From positions 32,524,740-32,588,739 of the forward strand of contig CAIIXF020000009.1 in the NCBI GenBank assembly GCA_903813345.2: 64,000 bases of DNA, written 5' to 3'. The notes below the pieces were generated by a model. It worked only from the letters and a program-made list of their open reading frames with translations, was not told the DNA's origin and did no database searches. Of the stretch, positions 38,772-51,596 are shown one piece after another; the stretch's first letter is position 1; each line of letters starts with the position of its first letter. The position numbers and the translations under genes are program-made. The stretch comes from Owenia fusiformis (taxonomy: Eukaryota > Annelida > Polychaeta > Sabellida > Oweniidae).

Positions 38772-39475
38772 TACTCAATTTTGTTCTGTTCCGGGGAATT
38801 AGGCTCTCGGATCAGAACACGGGAACAATTATTCAACATTTCGGTTCGGTTCGGGAACAAGAAAATCATACCTTTATACAGTTTTTAGCCCTCAAATCGC
38901 CGCAAAACAGAATTTTACTTTGCATCGAAAGAAGTCCATTTTTCACTCCTTCTCATTGAAGAGTCAAGCGGTTTTTGCTACCAGATAGACCTAGTCGATC
39001 AACTTATTTTACACGTACTAAATATGCTGAGGGTTTATCTTTCTCTAGTAGTATGATCTGCGACTTTGCACTGATCATGTCGGCGGGTAAACTGTCAAAT
39101 GAGCTGAAACCCGAGAAACAAATATTGCGGTAATCCCGTATTCGGGAGTTAGTTTCAGCGGGACCAGAGTTCCTTCAAAGATGTGAGGTCCTAATAACAG
39201 ATGCACAAGGTGAATTGATCATTAAGTTTTGTTTTTCTTCCCAGTTTGAATGGGAGATCTACTTCTAGGACACGTAGATCTATTTTGTTTATTTCCTGTA
39301 CAAGCTGGATGTCCAGTCATTTTTCATACTCGCAAAATTAGTTTTGTTGCAAATGACTAGATATTGGCCTACAATAAATGGGGCAAGTTAGAGTATGATA
39401 CACACAGTCACTTTGTTCTGGAACCGTTCCGAAATTGTTCCGTTCCGAAGCCAAATGTTCCGAACCGAACAGTTC
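38772..39475. repeat. Segment bounded by GGTTCGGTTCGG and its inverse
   Basis: GTTCTGTTCCGG and CGGTTCGGTTCGGGAAC occur at 38775-38860. GAACCGTTCCGAAATTGTTC and CCGAACCGAACAGTTCC are in the opposite sense at 39419-39475. It may be a degenerate terminal-inverted-repeat element; ORFs of up to 99 codons across its right end are unsupported. Confidence 0.45.
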
Positions 39476-39902
39476 CAAATTTTTTTAGCGATCTCCCCAG
39501 GATTGATGCAACTGGTTGCTGTACCATCAAATATCGAATGCCAAAGACAAATATCGAAGACAATATTAGAAGTGTTTACCTGGAGGATGATTTGTACAGG
39601 CGTGGCATGCAACCAATTAATTGTTTCATTAGTAATCTAATGCACAATACAAGGAGAAACTGAGTCAAATTAATAGCTGATATAATAAGCTCGGGGTAAA
39701 TTGAATCTTTGAGAATTCTGAGAATGCAATGCATTAGAGTACAGTCATGTTCATTGCAGTTTTAACTGGTATATCATTCTATAGACCTAACGACATATTT
39801 CTCTTCAATTATATTTAATGCTAGCAATCTACAGTTCATTACAAGTACAAAATTGCATCATTTCAAGAAGTTTTACAAGCAATAACTGATTCACAAAAAT
39901 AT

Positions 39903-40223
39903 GATGGGGGGGGGCCTGGGGGCCCAGCCCCCCCCCCCCTTGGGTAGGCCCAGAAAAAAAGAATTGGGCCCCAAACAAATTTTGACTGAAAAAAGGCCTA
40001 GAGGCTCCAAAAAGTAGGCCTTTTTGGTCATTACTGGGCCTTATAAGGCCTTATTTTTTATTTCAGGCCAAATTTTGAAGAAATAGGCCTCAAAAGTTTT
40101 AAATTAGGGCCCACTTTTGGGTTTAGAGACCCAAAAAAAATTTTCGCGCAAATGCAGAAGTTTTTTTCTCTGACCTGAAATTTGCCCCCCCCCCCCTTGT
40201 TGGTTCCCATATCCACCCCTGCA
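39903..40223. repeat. G/C-homopolymer-rich repeat with TAGGCC units
   Basis: G and C runs at both sides and repeated TAGGCCT/GGGCC words between, ending in CCCATATCCACCCCTGCA. No coding capacity. Confidence 0.55.
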
Positions 40224-40259
40224 TTGATGTACATGACAAATTACCAGACATCTTCTCTA

Positions 40260-40360
40260 GCATACCACTTGCATTTGTTCGACTTTGCTTCTTAAAAGAG
40301 AGCTTTGTCTTCGTAGGTAATTTATAACTTCTAAGACTCTGTGTGCAGGTTATCTCTTGC
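40260..40360 (+). repeat. Interspersed repeat copy (TTTGCATTCGTTTGACTT family)
   Basis: TTGCATTTGTTCGACTTTGC, then TTAAAAGAGAGCTTTGTCTT. The ORF read on the minus strand across it has no other support. Confidence 0.6.
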
Positions 40361-41840
40361 AAAAGGAGTAAGTCTGGGAAGGAATAACATAAACCATTAT
40401 GGCATAATAATTGTTTGACTGGAATATTCTTTTTTCCTTCTGAAGGTTCTTCAGCTCTGTAATAATACACCCACTCCCAAGAAAATATTTAATATCTTTC
40501 AAGAATCATCACGAATTGTTGTTCTACTATGAAGAATCAATGTAGCTCATTTACAGTAATCATGATCAATACATTTCAATTAAAATGATAGTATTTATAT
40601 TGTTGATGTAAATCAATGACTTTGGCATGGCTCATGTATAATACAATAGAGTTCAGAATTGTTATTAGATGGGCTTTTATTTTGGGCTGTACAGGCTAAC
40701 TTCCTACCCACCACTTGTAATGGAGTAGAGATGCAGTCATCATTGATGGGCCTGTAATGAGCATTGGCCTTTTAATAAATTATGGTATCACTGCAGAAAG
40801 GTGAAATTACAACTTTAATTGGCAATATTCAGAAATGTTGATTATTTTGAGAAGTCAACACCCTTTGGAGGTTATGCTTAAGTTTTGGCAATTGTGGCAG
40901 TTTTGGAGACAGATTATTAGACCTTTACTATGTCCAAAACAATGAGGTTTTTGATGTGATCCATTATATGGGCCAAGACATGAATCCAGTATAGTAGCCC
41001 CACTTATGGTATTGTGTAATTCTGGTCAAAATTTAGAATGTCATGTGCGTGCAAGTCACATTATATTTGTTATTTAAAACATAGAAACATGACTTCAAGG
41101 CAATAACGCCATGAAGAAACATTTGAGACCAAGCATGATATTAAACTTCCGAATGAACAGTCACGTTTTTGTTTTATTTGCATGATAATATCAGCATCTG
41201 CACTCATATGTCAATGTTCTTCTTACAGTTTTGACACATGTTACCAAAAACATGTCCAAGATATTTATTTGTTCTTAAAATTTACTGTTCTTATTCTGAA
41301 AAAGAAGTCATTCACCTTACTTCTCATTCGTCCCCAATTTGCATCCTTATCAGGGGTAGAACTCTCCTTAATTTTTGTACTATTGAGATGCATGTTAAAT
41401 CGAATCATGTTCAAATCAGAATTTCTCAAATCGCAGCCCATTGATTTTCAAAGAATTTCAGAGAAATACAGCAAAACATCTCAACTTCATGTCAAAAAAT
41501 TTCAACAAATATATTCCACGAAAGTTCTGCTCTCTTACATAGTTGGAGTGCCAAAACATCATCATATTTATGTACATTGACCAATTCACCACTACCAAGC
41601 TCATCTATCCATAGAAAATAATCCCAAATATTTTACCATTCACTGTTATGATCACATGTTTCCCAGTTATTCTGTGTATTATATTAACTATTCTGTCTAA
41701 TACCACGAAATAAACAAACCAAGTAAGGATAGTACATTCCGGGATATAAACATTTGCAAGAATACTTAATCCTGAAAAAAGTACTTCATACTGTTTTTTG
41801 AACCAGAAATAACAAGGGCAGTAATTACAGCAATTTTTAA

Positions 41841-42013
41841 ACAAGGCATTAACATGCAAAATGCCACCACCTACCATTTGTTACAGATACAGAGCATCGA
41901 CCACCAAACACCAACTGCCGAACACTAGACACAAACCAGCGCAAGCACCAAACACTGTCTACAAAAAAGTTGGAGTCTATTACAATATGTCACAACTTGT
42001 GGTGGTGACATAA
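41841..42013. mobile_element. Family-A MITE
   Basis: ACAAGGCATTAACATGCAAA to TTGTGGTGGTGACATAA. Confidence 0.75.
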
Positions 42014-43682
42014 AAAATGTAAATTTAGATATGCATCTAATAGACATTCTTACCTTATATGCACACCAATAGTAACCAATCCACAATCCAAGTTTAGAGA
42101 AAGCAAACTTCCTTGAGGTAATATCCAATATCTGGGATCTTATTTCACAACAGATATCCTTACTAGCAGGTGTATATGAATCACATGGCAGGATACAACA
42201 ATTATATCAGATCTTTTTGATTTTGTCACAGCGTTGAGCTTTGACATAAAACAGGCTGTTGTAGTATAGTATTATACCCTAAATCAACATGTAGATCCTC
42301 TTTTCCTTCCGCTATCGGCCAATTTTTGACATTTTGCTTTTATATTATCCTGTATGTACAGATATCAGATGATGGTCTATATTAATCCTAATCTGTCGAA
42401 TCAAACCGATGACATTTTCATTCAGTTGGTCACCTGAAAACATAAACACACTCGTCAGGTTGACAAATTGACATACATGGTTTATTAACTTGATTTTCTT
42501 TATTAAATCGTCCATACAATATACTGTATGTATTGCTTATAAAATATACTGTGAAAGCAGCTTCTGTTTGGCACAATACACCTATTGGTCAAAGAATTCC
42601 AACGGCTTTGTGTTATGTACACAGTATATTGATGTTGACAATTCACATTTGCACTATATCAATATATCCTAACTTCTATGTTACTCGATAGCAAATAATC
42701 ATTTGTAGACCAGGTGTTTCCTTAAAATTAATGAATTTCTTAATTCTATGAATATTCTTGTACAAATTAAAACATGACAAACAAATTGACTGAATATGAA
42801 CTTAATACTATAGCTAAAAATGACTAGATCTACAATTCCATGTGGTAAATTGATCTTAATACACATACTTGCCCGATTTCTATTTTTCTATATTATATCA
42901 TGTTTGATTTGTGTAAAAATGTATGTATACATCTGTATAGCCTATTGTATATAGTACCTTAGTGTTCAGAGTTTAATCCTATAACAAATTACCTTCATAA
43001 CTCAAATTGATATAAAGGGATTTATAAGCATGATAAACCCTATTGACCCATTATTCAGTTGCATACTCAAGATCTAATAGGCCATAATAGAAATAAGACT
43101 CCACCTATACAGGATTTTCACTAAGCTGAAGAAAGTTTGAATAACCTTTCTAATCATCTTAAAGGGAAATCTGATTATTTTCAAATTTAGGTCCCAGATA
43201 CAAATGTAGTTCATCTGCATTGTGTGTATATAAATAAATAAATTATTGGCCAGAAATCAGGTGGATCAAAGGGTATTTTCTCATTTAAGGTTAACACAGT
43301 AGTTTATATGTATTTTATCAAGATAAGAAATCTAAACTCTAATCCAAATATTAATCTATAGCATACACAAAGAACTCAGTGTATAATGTCATCTGTATGT
43401 ATCTTTGTCTGTATATGAACGTATTAATAGCATAGCATGTGGTACATAGTAGGAGTCCCATGATACATTTTGTAATGACTTGAGCATTGATACGACATAT
43501 TATAGGTAAAATAATCTGGGGTACAGGGGAGGGAGGGCGGTACAACACTGTAACTTAGTCTAAGTCAGAGATTAAAATATATCAGTTGCTGTGATATTGA
43601 TTCTCACAAAAACTGCATGATGGAATATTACATGAGAAAAGCACGTGCAAATGTGAATTTAACCAATTATCAAGCATATCAG

Positions 43683-43894
43683 CAGGCCCGTAGCCAGGGG
43701 GGGGGGGGTCAATGAGTTCGGGCAACCCCCCCCCCCCCCTTGGCCAAAAATTCTTTCAAATTCATTCAGTTTTTCACCATGCTGAGAACTTTTTAAGTGA
43801 CTTTGGCTATTTTTGGACCAAAATTGTCAAAAGTGAACCCCCCAGAATATTTCAAAAAGTGAACCCCCCTTGGCAAATCCTGGCTATGGGCCTG
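43683..43894. mobile_element. MITE with CAGGCCCGTAGCCAGG ends
   Basis: CAGGCCCGTAGCCAGG to CCTGGCTATGGGCCTG is a 16-bp inverted repeat with one mismatch. G and C homopolymer runs and GTGAACCCCCC repeats lie inside. Confidence 0.8.
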
Positions 43895-44721
43895 ATCAGT
43901 GTTATCGAATTTAGCCCTGCATATATTTAACAAACTGGTTTTAGGGAGGTAAATGTCTCTATGTTTTGCCATTTTTACTCAAACGTGTCCAAATGGTCCC
44001 AAAATATTAAATATTCTATTGAAGGTTGTCACAATGCAAATCAGAACTAAAATTTTTTGACAAACACAAGAGAGGAACTTTAAGTAAGATGATCGTATCA
44101 CCATGTAAAGATGAGCCTTTCAAGTAATTTCCCCTCCTGAGTGCTGACCAACACTTTAATGTTGTGATATGCTTTGAGATAGAGTGACATCTATGAATAC
44201 AAGAAGTACATTTCAACTGACTAGACTAGATATCAGTATCCTAGACTTGAATAACATGTGTCCCATTCTTCATTTGAGATGCAATTTTAAAATATTTGTG
44301 AGAATTATATATAGTTGTCAATAGACTGAAATAGAAACAAACCCTTTTCTATGTGAGATATTGCATGATTTCATCTAAGATTATGATCAATGTGTCTGAC
44401 AGACTTGGAAAAAGGTAATTCACCATGTCTCTACTTAACAGTCTTTTTACATTTACTTGAAAGCCTATGTTACAATAATTTAAGATTGTAAGTAAGAATG
44501 CCAATAGACTAAGTCCTGACATGGGCTTCCAACTAGACAACTTTCAATTGAAAGCCCATGGTCCTGATAACTACAACAGAAATAGACAAAATTTCCTTCC
44601 AATGTGAAAACAAACTCTGATGACCCTTGATAGCAAGTCGCTACTTATAGCTCCGAGGATGAGCATGCCCAGGGTCGATACATTACTGTCAGAAGTGGGA
44701 TTTGCCTTTGAGAATCAGTTA

Positions 44722-44800
44722 CGACTGGACATCATCCTTGGCTAGCCCCTAGACTCAAGTGGTGGAGCGAAGGGTTCTTGGTTTGATTCCATTATAATTT
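44722..44800 (+). mobile_element. tRNA-like SINE fragment
   Basis: AAGTGGTGGAGCGAAGG and TTGGTTTGATTCCATT resemble A and B boxes. No intact cloverleaf is seen. Confidence 0.35.
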
Positions 44801-45124
44801 TTACTCTATAGAGAGTGTACTAATTTGTTATTCTATATAAGAGGAGAGGTCGTTTTCGTGTTTATCTTATGACAAAAATCTCAATTTCGAAATCGAATTT
44901 CAATTTGAATTTCATTTTGAATAGTCTAGATCTAATTTTTTAAAATATTTCATAAATAAACAATATCAAGCGAAATCTTCCTACTGTAAAACAACGATCG
45001 TTATCAAACCTGATAAAATAAATGCCGATTATAATATTCATACAAAATAGACACAAAGCTTGAAACAATTTACAAGAATTTTAAAAAACTAACCAAATTT
45101 TTAAACTTAGCTAGATACTTGTTT

Positions 45125-45192
45125 TCCGGAAGTCCCGCCATTCGAATTGCCCGGATGTAAAATGTAGGTCAACATGTGAAAAAGAAAAAGGT
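45125..45192 (+). promoter_or_regulatory. Second promoter-like segment with ETS palindrome and splice donor
   Basis: TTTCCGGAAGTCCCGCCATT contains back-to-back ETS cores (TTCCGGAA) and is followed 45 bases later by AAAAAG and the donor GTAAGTGTC at 45193. It could be an alternative first exon of the TASOR-like gene 800 bp upstream of the other candidate, or serve an unseen gene. No coding frame goes with it. Confidence 0.3.
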
Positions 45193-45879
45193 AAGTGTCG
45201 AAAATATTTCAGTTTCCTCCAACAATAACTCATCGTCAAAGTAAAAGTTATATTCGCATGGTAAACATGAAATATAATTATTCGTTCATCGAACGCAATA
45301 TTCGTTGAACTGCGCACCAAACGTATGCAAGCCTAAAACCATCGTTGAAAATATTTTCATTGATTTTCAGAAAATCAACAATCATCACTTTCCATCATTT
45401 TGTCTTTGACCATTGAATTATTAAATTGAATATTCTATAAAGTTAGCATCATTTTGACCTCATACAATTGTCCATACCTCAAAGATAGCTGTCAAGCACA
45501 CATAAAAATCTTTCAGCTGATATGTCAGACAAGAAGGCCATGGTTTGTCATAACATTGAAGGCGGCATAGTTAACAGTACAGTGCTGGTATATATTAATT
45601 GATCAGTCGTTTAATTGGCATATTTTCTTGAATTTTAACATTTAATGTCCCAAACTCCCACAAACTGCAGAAAAGTATACACCATAAATCATATTTACCA
45701 AAGTGAGTGTCTCCAAGGCTTCACACCAGCGTATGCATAATGCATTTGTCACGAGTTTCAGCTGAAATTTCACCAAAATGAAGTAGGCTAAGGGTAGTCT
45801 CTGTCAGGTTTGTTTATTGTGGTAAGTTTGTAAGTGCTCAGAAGCAAATAATTCATGTACGCGAAATAATCAAATAATC

Positions 45880-46009
45880 TGATTGGTTTAAACTTTGCTG
45901 CACATGCGCACAATGTGTGCCATATTTTTCTAATGATTTCGTTTCGTTTCATGGAGTTTGCGTTTCAGTGTAACTTCCGCAAAAATGGCGGACCATGGAC
46001 AGAATTAAC
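45880..46009 (+). promoter_or_regulatory. Candidate promoter and first exon of the TASOR-like gene
   Basis: The segment has an ETS-type site (ACTTCCGC) directly followed by AAAATGGCGGACCATGG, a YY1-like start-site context, and a donor CAG then GTAAAATCAC at 46010. Splicing to the acceptor at 54282 would make an 8.3-kb first intron. The ATG in this exon opens a seven-codon ORF (MADHGQN, then stop), so it would be untranslated leader with a short upstream ORF. No intervening + strand gene was recognised. The link to the gene is inference. Confidence 0.4.
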
Positions 46010-47226
46010 AGGTAAAATCACTTCGAAATTTCAAGAGAACTTTTTACCTATAATAGCAAAACTTTTGTTTTATTTGTTCATTCTATCTATCAGATAAGAG
46101 TCTCAGGGGTATGTAGGCAAATTCATTTTGGTAGGAGCACTCTGTTTAGTTTGAAAACGCACCCTTTATTATTATATATCAGCACTGTAGGTGCATTCAT
46201 GCGCCTCTGGGCCTTTATTTATATATCTGAGATTTGTCATGACCCTATCAAAACTCCGATAGTCAAATAAGTCACTAGAGCCGTGGATCCACGTCTAAGT
46301 TAACAGAAGCCCCTCATGTTATCTATAGTAGTGTTGTCACAATGTGCCATAATCCTACATCGATGCATCGGCAATTTTCAGCATTAAACATTGATGATGT
46401 TCATCGAGAAAAAGTCCGAGAAAAGTTAAATATTATACAAATTAATAATAATATGTTGGTACATCTGGGTACTTCTGGTAACAGTGAAGTGAAAGTGAAG
46501 TTGAAAATTTTAGATTAATGGTTAATTTCGACGAGCTTAAAAAAACTTCAGGTGGGTGCATGTCTGTTATCATAATCTCTAGTAGGTGCAGCGCAATTGC
46601 TTCTGGGGAGATCACTACAGTGTAACATCTAATTATTGCGCTGGTAAGTCATAGGAATAAAGATCAAAATCGTCACTATCTGGTTCTCTCAAATAGCTAC
46701 CTGGAAAATTCACTAAGTAGTGAAACAACTACCTGAATTTGTTTTTCTTGAAAAACGATGAATTCCGGGGCTGTTTTGACTCTTTACATCATTTTGGAGG
46801 CAGATTGACTCTTTAGCTCATTTGGGACGCAGGTGTATTTTTTTGCGTCACCCCTCTTGAAATTAGCATAAAAAATGCAAAAAACTGTGTCAGTGCAAAC
46901 ACTGTATGATATTAGCACTACTGTAGATATATTCTGTAAATTAACAGTTCCATTTTTCCTTTCTCAGTTTTATATCACTCTGAGGCCCGGGTATGCAGTC
47001 ATTAATAAAAAATCAGTCTTGTTCTTATTCGATGTAAGTAATATAGTTTAGTTTTTAGTTTTTATGATTCCTTTATTTAAACAGCATTAAGATACAGCAT
47101 AAACAGGGCCTAAGCCAAAGCATTATTGGCCCTGTGGGTAACAGCATTTGAATTTACATTAAAGATGGCTCTCCTGTTTGGAGAAATGAACTGATTGTTT
47201 TTGACTCAACATAAATACATGTTATT

Positions 47227-49005
47227 TTAGACAATTTCTATTATTTTACAAAGATAATCTGTAAAAGATTTAAAAACTAGACCTTTAATAGAATTATTCA
47301 ATGAAATGTCACCAAACAGGAGAGTATTTGTCTTGTGTTCTAAAGAGCATCTTGGTGAAAAAAAGAAATCAAGTTCAGGCATTATCCTAAGTTCCCCCCA
47401 AAGTTCTTCTCTTTCTCTTAATAATAGCGGGCAGTTGAAGATGAGGTGCTTGATAGTTTGGTCTCTGTAGCCACATAAACAATTTGGACTGTCAACATTT
47501 CTAAAATTGTGCAGGAAAAAGTGGCCTGTAAAAATAAGATCACATCTAATGCGATTTAGAAGGATTTCACTCTTTCGTGATAATTCAAGCTTAGATGTAG
47601 GTAATGGTAAATCTTTGTCTCGGAAATGTTTTTTAACATTCCTTTTAAAACTAGAAATTTTTTTGTTTTCTTTTAGATAATATGGGAGCTTTTCCCATTC
47701 ACGCATTGCTTTTATTATTGGAGATTTAGAAAAGGAGCCAGATGATCTTGGAATATTAAATTCTCTGACATTTCTTAGGTTTATATCTCGAACAGGATAT
47801 CTATGATGGTCAAAAATTTGTTGGAGATAAGAAGGGACTGTTTTATTTTTAACTTTGTGCATAAGATTTAAGTATTTTTCATTTCTTCTGGTCAAAAGAT
47901 CATTCCAGTTTAGGGATTTAAATAGTTTAATTTTTGAAGTTCCCTGAATGCATCCACTTACTAGTAATGCAGCTCTGTAATGTACTTGGTCAAGTTTTGC
48001 AAGATCATATTTGGTGGCTTTTTCGAATAAAATACTTCCATATTCAAGTTTAGGAAGTATAAAGGACAAGTACATTTTTTCAAGATGTTTGGATCTAACT
48101 TTGTTCTTTAAAGGCCCCATGTAAAGTTTAAACCACTTTGGCTTATATTGTAGTCTTACCAAATGTTATCAAAGTGTGATATGTGAAACTTTTTTTTTAA
48201 ATTTCAAAAAGTGGTTTTTGATAGACTTTTTGTTCCAAAATTTGTGAATTTATGTAAAACCAACTTTTAGAGGTCACTCATATCTTCTAATTAGCCACAA
48301 TTCATACCAATGCATAGCATTCATCCTCCCATGTTTTTTGCCGAAAATATTAAGAAAATCTGTTGATAAACAAGCGAGAAATGAACTTATCAGTGCATGA
48401 AAATGGTTCTGAGAAAAATGCATTTCAAAATTTTAGTTCTCATAGAAACCAATAGTACAATGATATCTAAAACATAATTTATTCTTCCTTATAACCTGGT
48501 TAGACAATCAACATTGTTTTTTATGAAAGTCTAGCAGATTTAGAAAAGATTGACATCGAAAAAAAAAATTCAATTTTTTTCAAAAAGTTTTTGTTACCTT
48601 GGTGACATCACTAATGTTTCAAAATATTTTTGATAAGCTAAAACATTGAAGTGGCCCATTAAATATGACATTTTATTATTGAAATAGTGTGTGTTTTGTT
48701 CAATCTTTGCATTGGTGTTAAAAAGATAATCTTTTTTGAAATGCATTAAGAAATATTTGATGATTAAGAAATTTCAACTTTTTTTGAAAAATGGCGGGAA
48801 ATTTGAATATTTGAGAAATGAAATGCTCACAACTTTTTTTTCAAAAAAATTTTTTTGTTCAAAAATCTCTAAAATCACTTTTTAAATCCTGACAAATAGT
48901 AAATGAATGATAAAAAAATATTTTCAAACTTTAGACGGGGACTTTAAAGCCTTGAAAGGATTCAACATTGTATTACATTTATCAATTATTTCATGTATAT
49001 GTGAG
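47227..49005 (-). pseudogene. Reverse transcriptase C-terminal fragment of the LINE
   Basis: The frame open from about 48113 to 47227 includes LEKMYLSFILPKLEYGSILF, the thumb-region signature of jockey/CR1-type reverse transcriptases. Near the C-terminus it has a CLCG-x8-H-x4-C zinc-knuckle pattern. The 14 or so residues before this region in the apparent ORF come from the inserted element, not the enzyme. The preceding stretch with SHIHEIIDKCN lies beyond the insertion at about 48950-49005 in a compatible frame. It cannot work: the palm domain is missing. Confidence 0.8.
48114..48941. mobile_element. 828-bp non-autonomous element inserted in the LINE, 8-bp target duplication
   Basis: CTTTAAAG flanks it on both sides (48106-48113 and 48942-48949). 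Its ends are GCCCCATGTAAAGTTTAAAC and, reversed, TCCCCGTCTAAAGTTTGAAA. An 8-bp duplication is the hAT pattern. The inside is AT-rich with no ORF. Confidence 0.8.
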
Positions 49006-50353
49006 CTAAAATTTGTAAGTAATATAGTAAAAGAGAGGTAGGTCACTTCGATCAGTGAGATTCCTAATCCAACTGTATTTAGTTCGCACTGGACGAAACA
49101 ACAAAATTCTTTCGATATGAAGGTCCAGGACGAAGTTTTCTTTGGTAATATCTACAATCCTGACATCTTTCTTTTCTCATCGTAGTTAAAAACTCAAAGA
49201 AACACGCTTGCGAACTCTGCCAGGACACTTTTCCCAGGTCAAGAAGAAGTGAATTATTTCAACACTTTTCATTGGCTTAGAAATGACCTCTACGTCATCA
49301 AGAGGTCAAGTTATTTTTACCGGCCACCATCTTTAAAATTCACTAACGAACTAAAACTTTAATGCAGATATGTTGATTCTTACGAATATCTTAGTTTTAT
49401 ACGACTTCTGTTTGAAAGAAAAAGATAAAATATACTAGGGATTGTCATTTGGGTTAAAAAAGATCGACACATTTGCAGAAAATGTGGGTAAAATCCCCGT
49501 ATTACAATTTCATTTCCTGGGAAATTACGTAGCATCACAAGTGTAATTAAATGAAAAATAAATATTGAAGACCCCTTTATTATTCAATCATATCTAAAAA
49601 TACAAACAAAACATAAACATATCATTTCAGAATTTTTTTACAACTAAAAATACCTTAAATGGAACTTTCAAATCCAAAATGAACAACCAATCAAAATGCA
49701 GTTCGGCCTTCATCTCTTAAGTAATCATCCAAAGTGTCCTGGCAAACTTCGGTTGTTTTTTGTTTTTGTAACAATTTACCTTATACGTCGGTTGTTGTGA
49801 TAAACTGTTCTTATTTATTTGTTTAATTATTAAGTTTTATATGTTGACGAGGGTTTCCTGTAATGTTAAAGAAATATATGCTGTATGTACCTAGATACAC
49901 TGATATGAACATAGTGACCCCTGGATTATCTCGTGTAGAACACTATCGAAGTGAACTACCTCTCTATTAATATACATGTATACACAGCGCATTACCAACT
50001 CAGCACACTAGGGGACATTTTAAATATTTTTAACGTATTCCTGGGCCTCAGATATCACTTGACCTCGCTTGTGTAATATTTTATATTTTTCCTATGGGAA
50101 CATCTAAATAAGTTGTAATTACTTTTGGTAGCAGCTTAAGATAGAGTGAATCCCTTTTAAAATCACAATGCGTCTATTTTCTAAAAAGTCCAACAAGTTC
50201 TGATTTTTTCATGGTAATATAATACAATCACTTTTAATAGTTCAAAAGTAGATTTTAGATATTTCTGCACTTTAAATCTTTCATATTTTATGAGACATTC
50301 CAATACTTTTCAGATGATGAAATAAAGATTTATTGTATAAGGGAAACATGGAA

Positions 50354-50503
50354 TATTTTATCATCTCAATTCTTTGCTGCCACTTTAGGTTAAAGCTAAT
50401 TTTACATTTTATCATCACAATTTTTGCTGCCACTTTAGGTTAAAGCTAATTTTACATTTTATCTTCTCGATTCTTTGCTGCCACTTAGGTTAAAGCTAAT
50501 TTT
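50354..50503 (+). repeat. Three-copy ~51-bp tandem repeat
   Basis: The unit contains TTCTTTGCTGCCACTTTAGG and TTAAAGCTAATTTTACATTT. Confidence 0.8.
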
Positions 50504-51596
50504 TATGAGGCTGTACATGTTGAAACATATAAACCTTTTTGATAATTTTAAATAATGCAGTGCAAAGTATAGCTTCTTTCACAAGTATATTTATACATAT
50601 TTAGATGAATGCTTTTAACTAAATTATCCGTTTCCTCTTTATTTTGATATGTTAGACTCACTCTGTTTGGAAACGCCTTACAATTGCTTCGGATTTATAC
50701 ATTTGGCTATTTTTCATTCATAGAGCATTTTTGTCACACAACTTACAGTATATGAATAGAAAGGATAAAAATCATAATATTTATTTCAACATTTTTTAAC
50801 CTTTTAACACTGTTTTTATATTGGGTTTTGTCATATCGCCCATTGAGTTCATTAACTGTACTTCATTGCTTCGTGCAGGTTGTACAGTGTAGTAATGGTT
50901 GAATGTAATATTCGGCTAGTTACCACAGTCGTTCAATCAAAAAGTTACACGTGGAAAAAGTATTGGAAAAGTGTCATATTGCACTGTGGGATCCATAGCC
51001 TGTCCATTGGAGAATTAGATGATGAGGGACTCTGTTAAATCGGAATTTTAAATCTTGGACATATGTCAATGTATATCATGGTTACTGATTTTTTTTTGAT
51101 TTGCTACAATGGTTTTTGATTTAAGATCAAGCTAAATTGTATTGTTGTTATTAGATGTTAAAATCAAAACACAGACAAACCTAATAGGATTATGCTAATG
51201 TTATCGTCAGCTGTGATGAAGACTTGATTATTACATTGTCACATAAATCGTCAGACATCAGATTTGGAATAATTTTAATCAAGGTATGTTACTTAGGCTT
51301 ATTTAGCAAGCATGATAATGTATATAAATGAATGTTTACACATTAATATACACCTAGAAAAATTGTGTGCTTTTCTGAGTATTTATTATACAATTATACT
51401 AAGTATGCTCAATGAAGTTCATTATTGATTACAAATAGAAAATGATATATTAATATGCATAATATTTGTGTATTCAGACAGTATGTATACACTGAACTTT
51501 GAATACTATACAAGCAAGATTTATTGAATAACTTATAACTAAACATTAAAATTGCAAGCAATCTCATGGAGGCCCCCATTGGCGTTTGAAAGTTTG

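Larger units (their letters stand above)
36961..45124. other. Repeat-rich spacer with no recognised gene
   Basis: A hairpin lies at 37108-37162 (CTAGAAAGGAAG and its inverse) and C runs near 37665. Listed repeats occur at 38-44 kb. An unexplained 132-codon ORF lies at 41182-41580. No spliced gene could be built. Confidence 0.4.
47046..49015 (-). mobile_element. 5'-truncated jockey/CR1-like non-LTR retrotransposon (LINE), interrupted
   Basis: On the minus strand this holds the C-terminal part of a LINE reverse transcriptase ORF, a 3' UTR with AATAAA near 47075, and a tail of AAAACT units (47046-47062). The catalytic YxDD region is absent, so the copy is 5'-truncated. An 828-bp element interrupts it at 48114-48941. 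Confidence 0.8.

Noticed and set aside
39364-39663. Three overlapping ORFs of 74-99 codons
   Set aside because: Different frames and strands open over the same GTTCCG-rich segment; one frame looks mildly coding (NIEDNIRSVYLEDD), but no acceptor-donor pair supports it.
40123-40470. 115-codon minus-strand ORF
   Set aside because: It covers an interspersed repeat also found at 19.7 and 36.6 kb and a C-run repeat.
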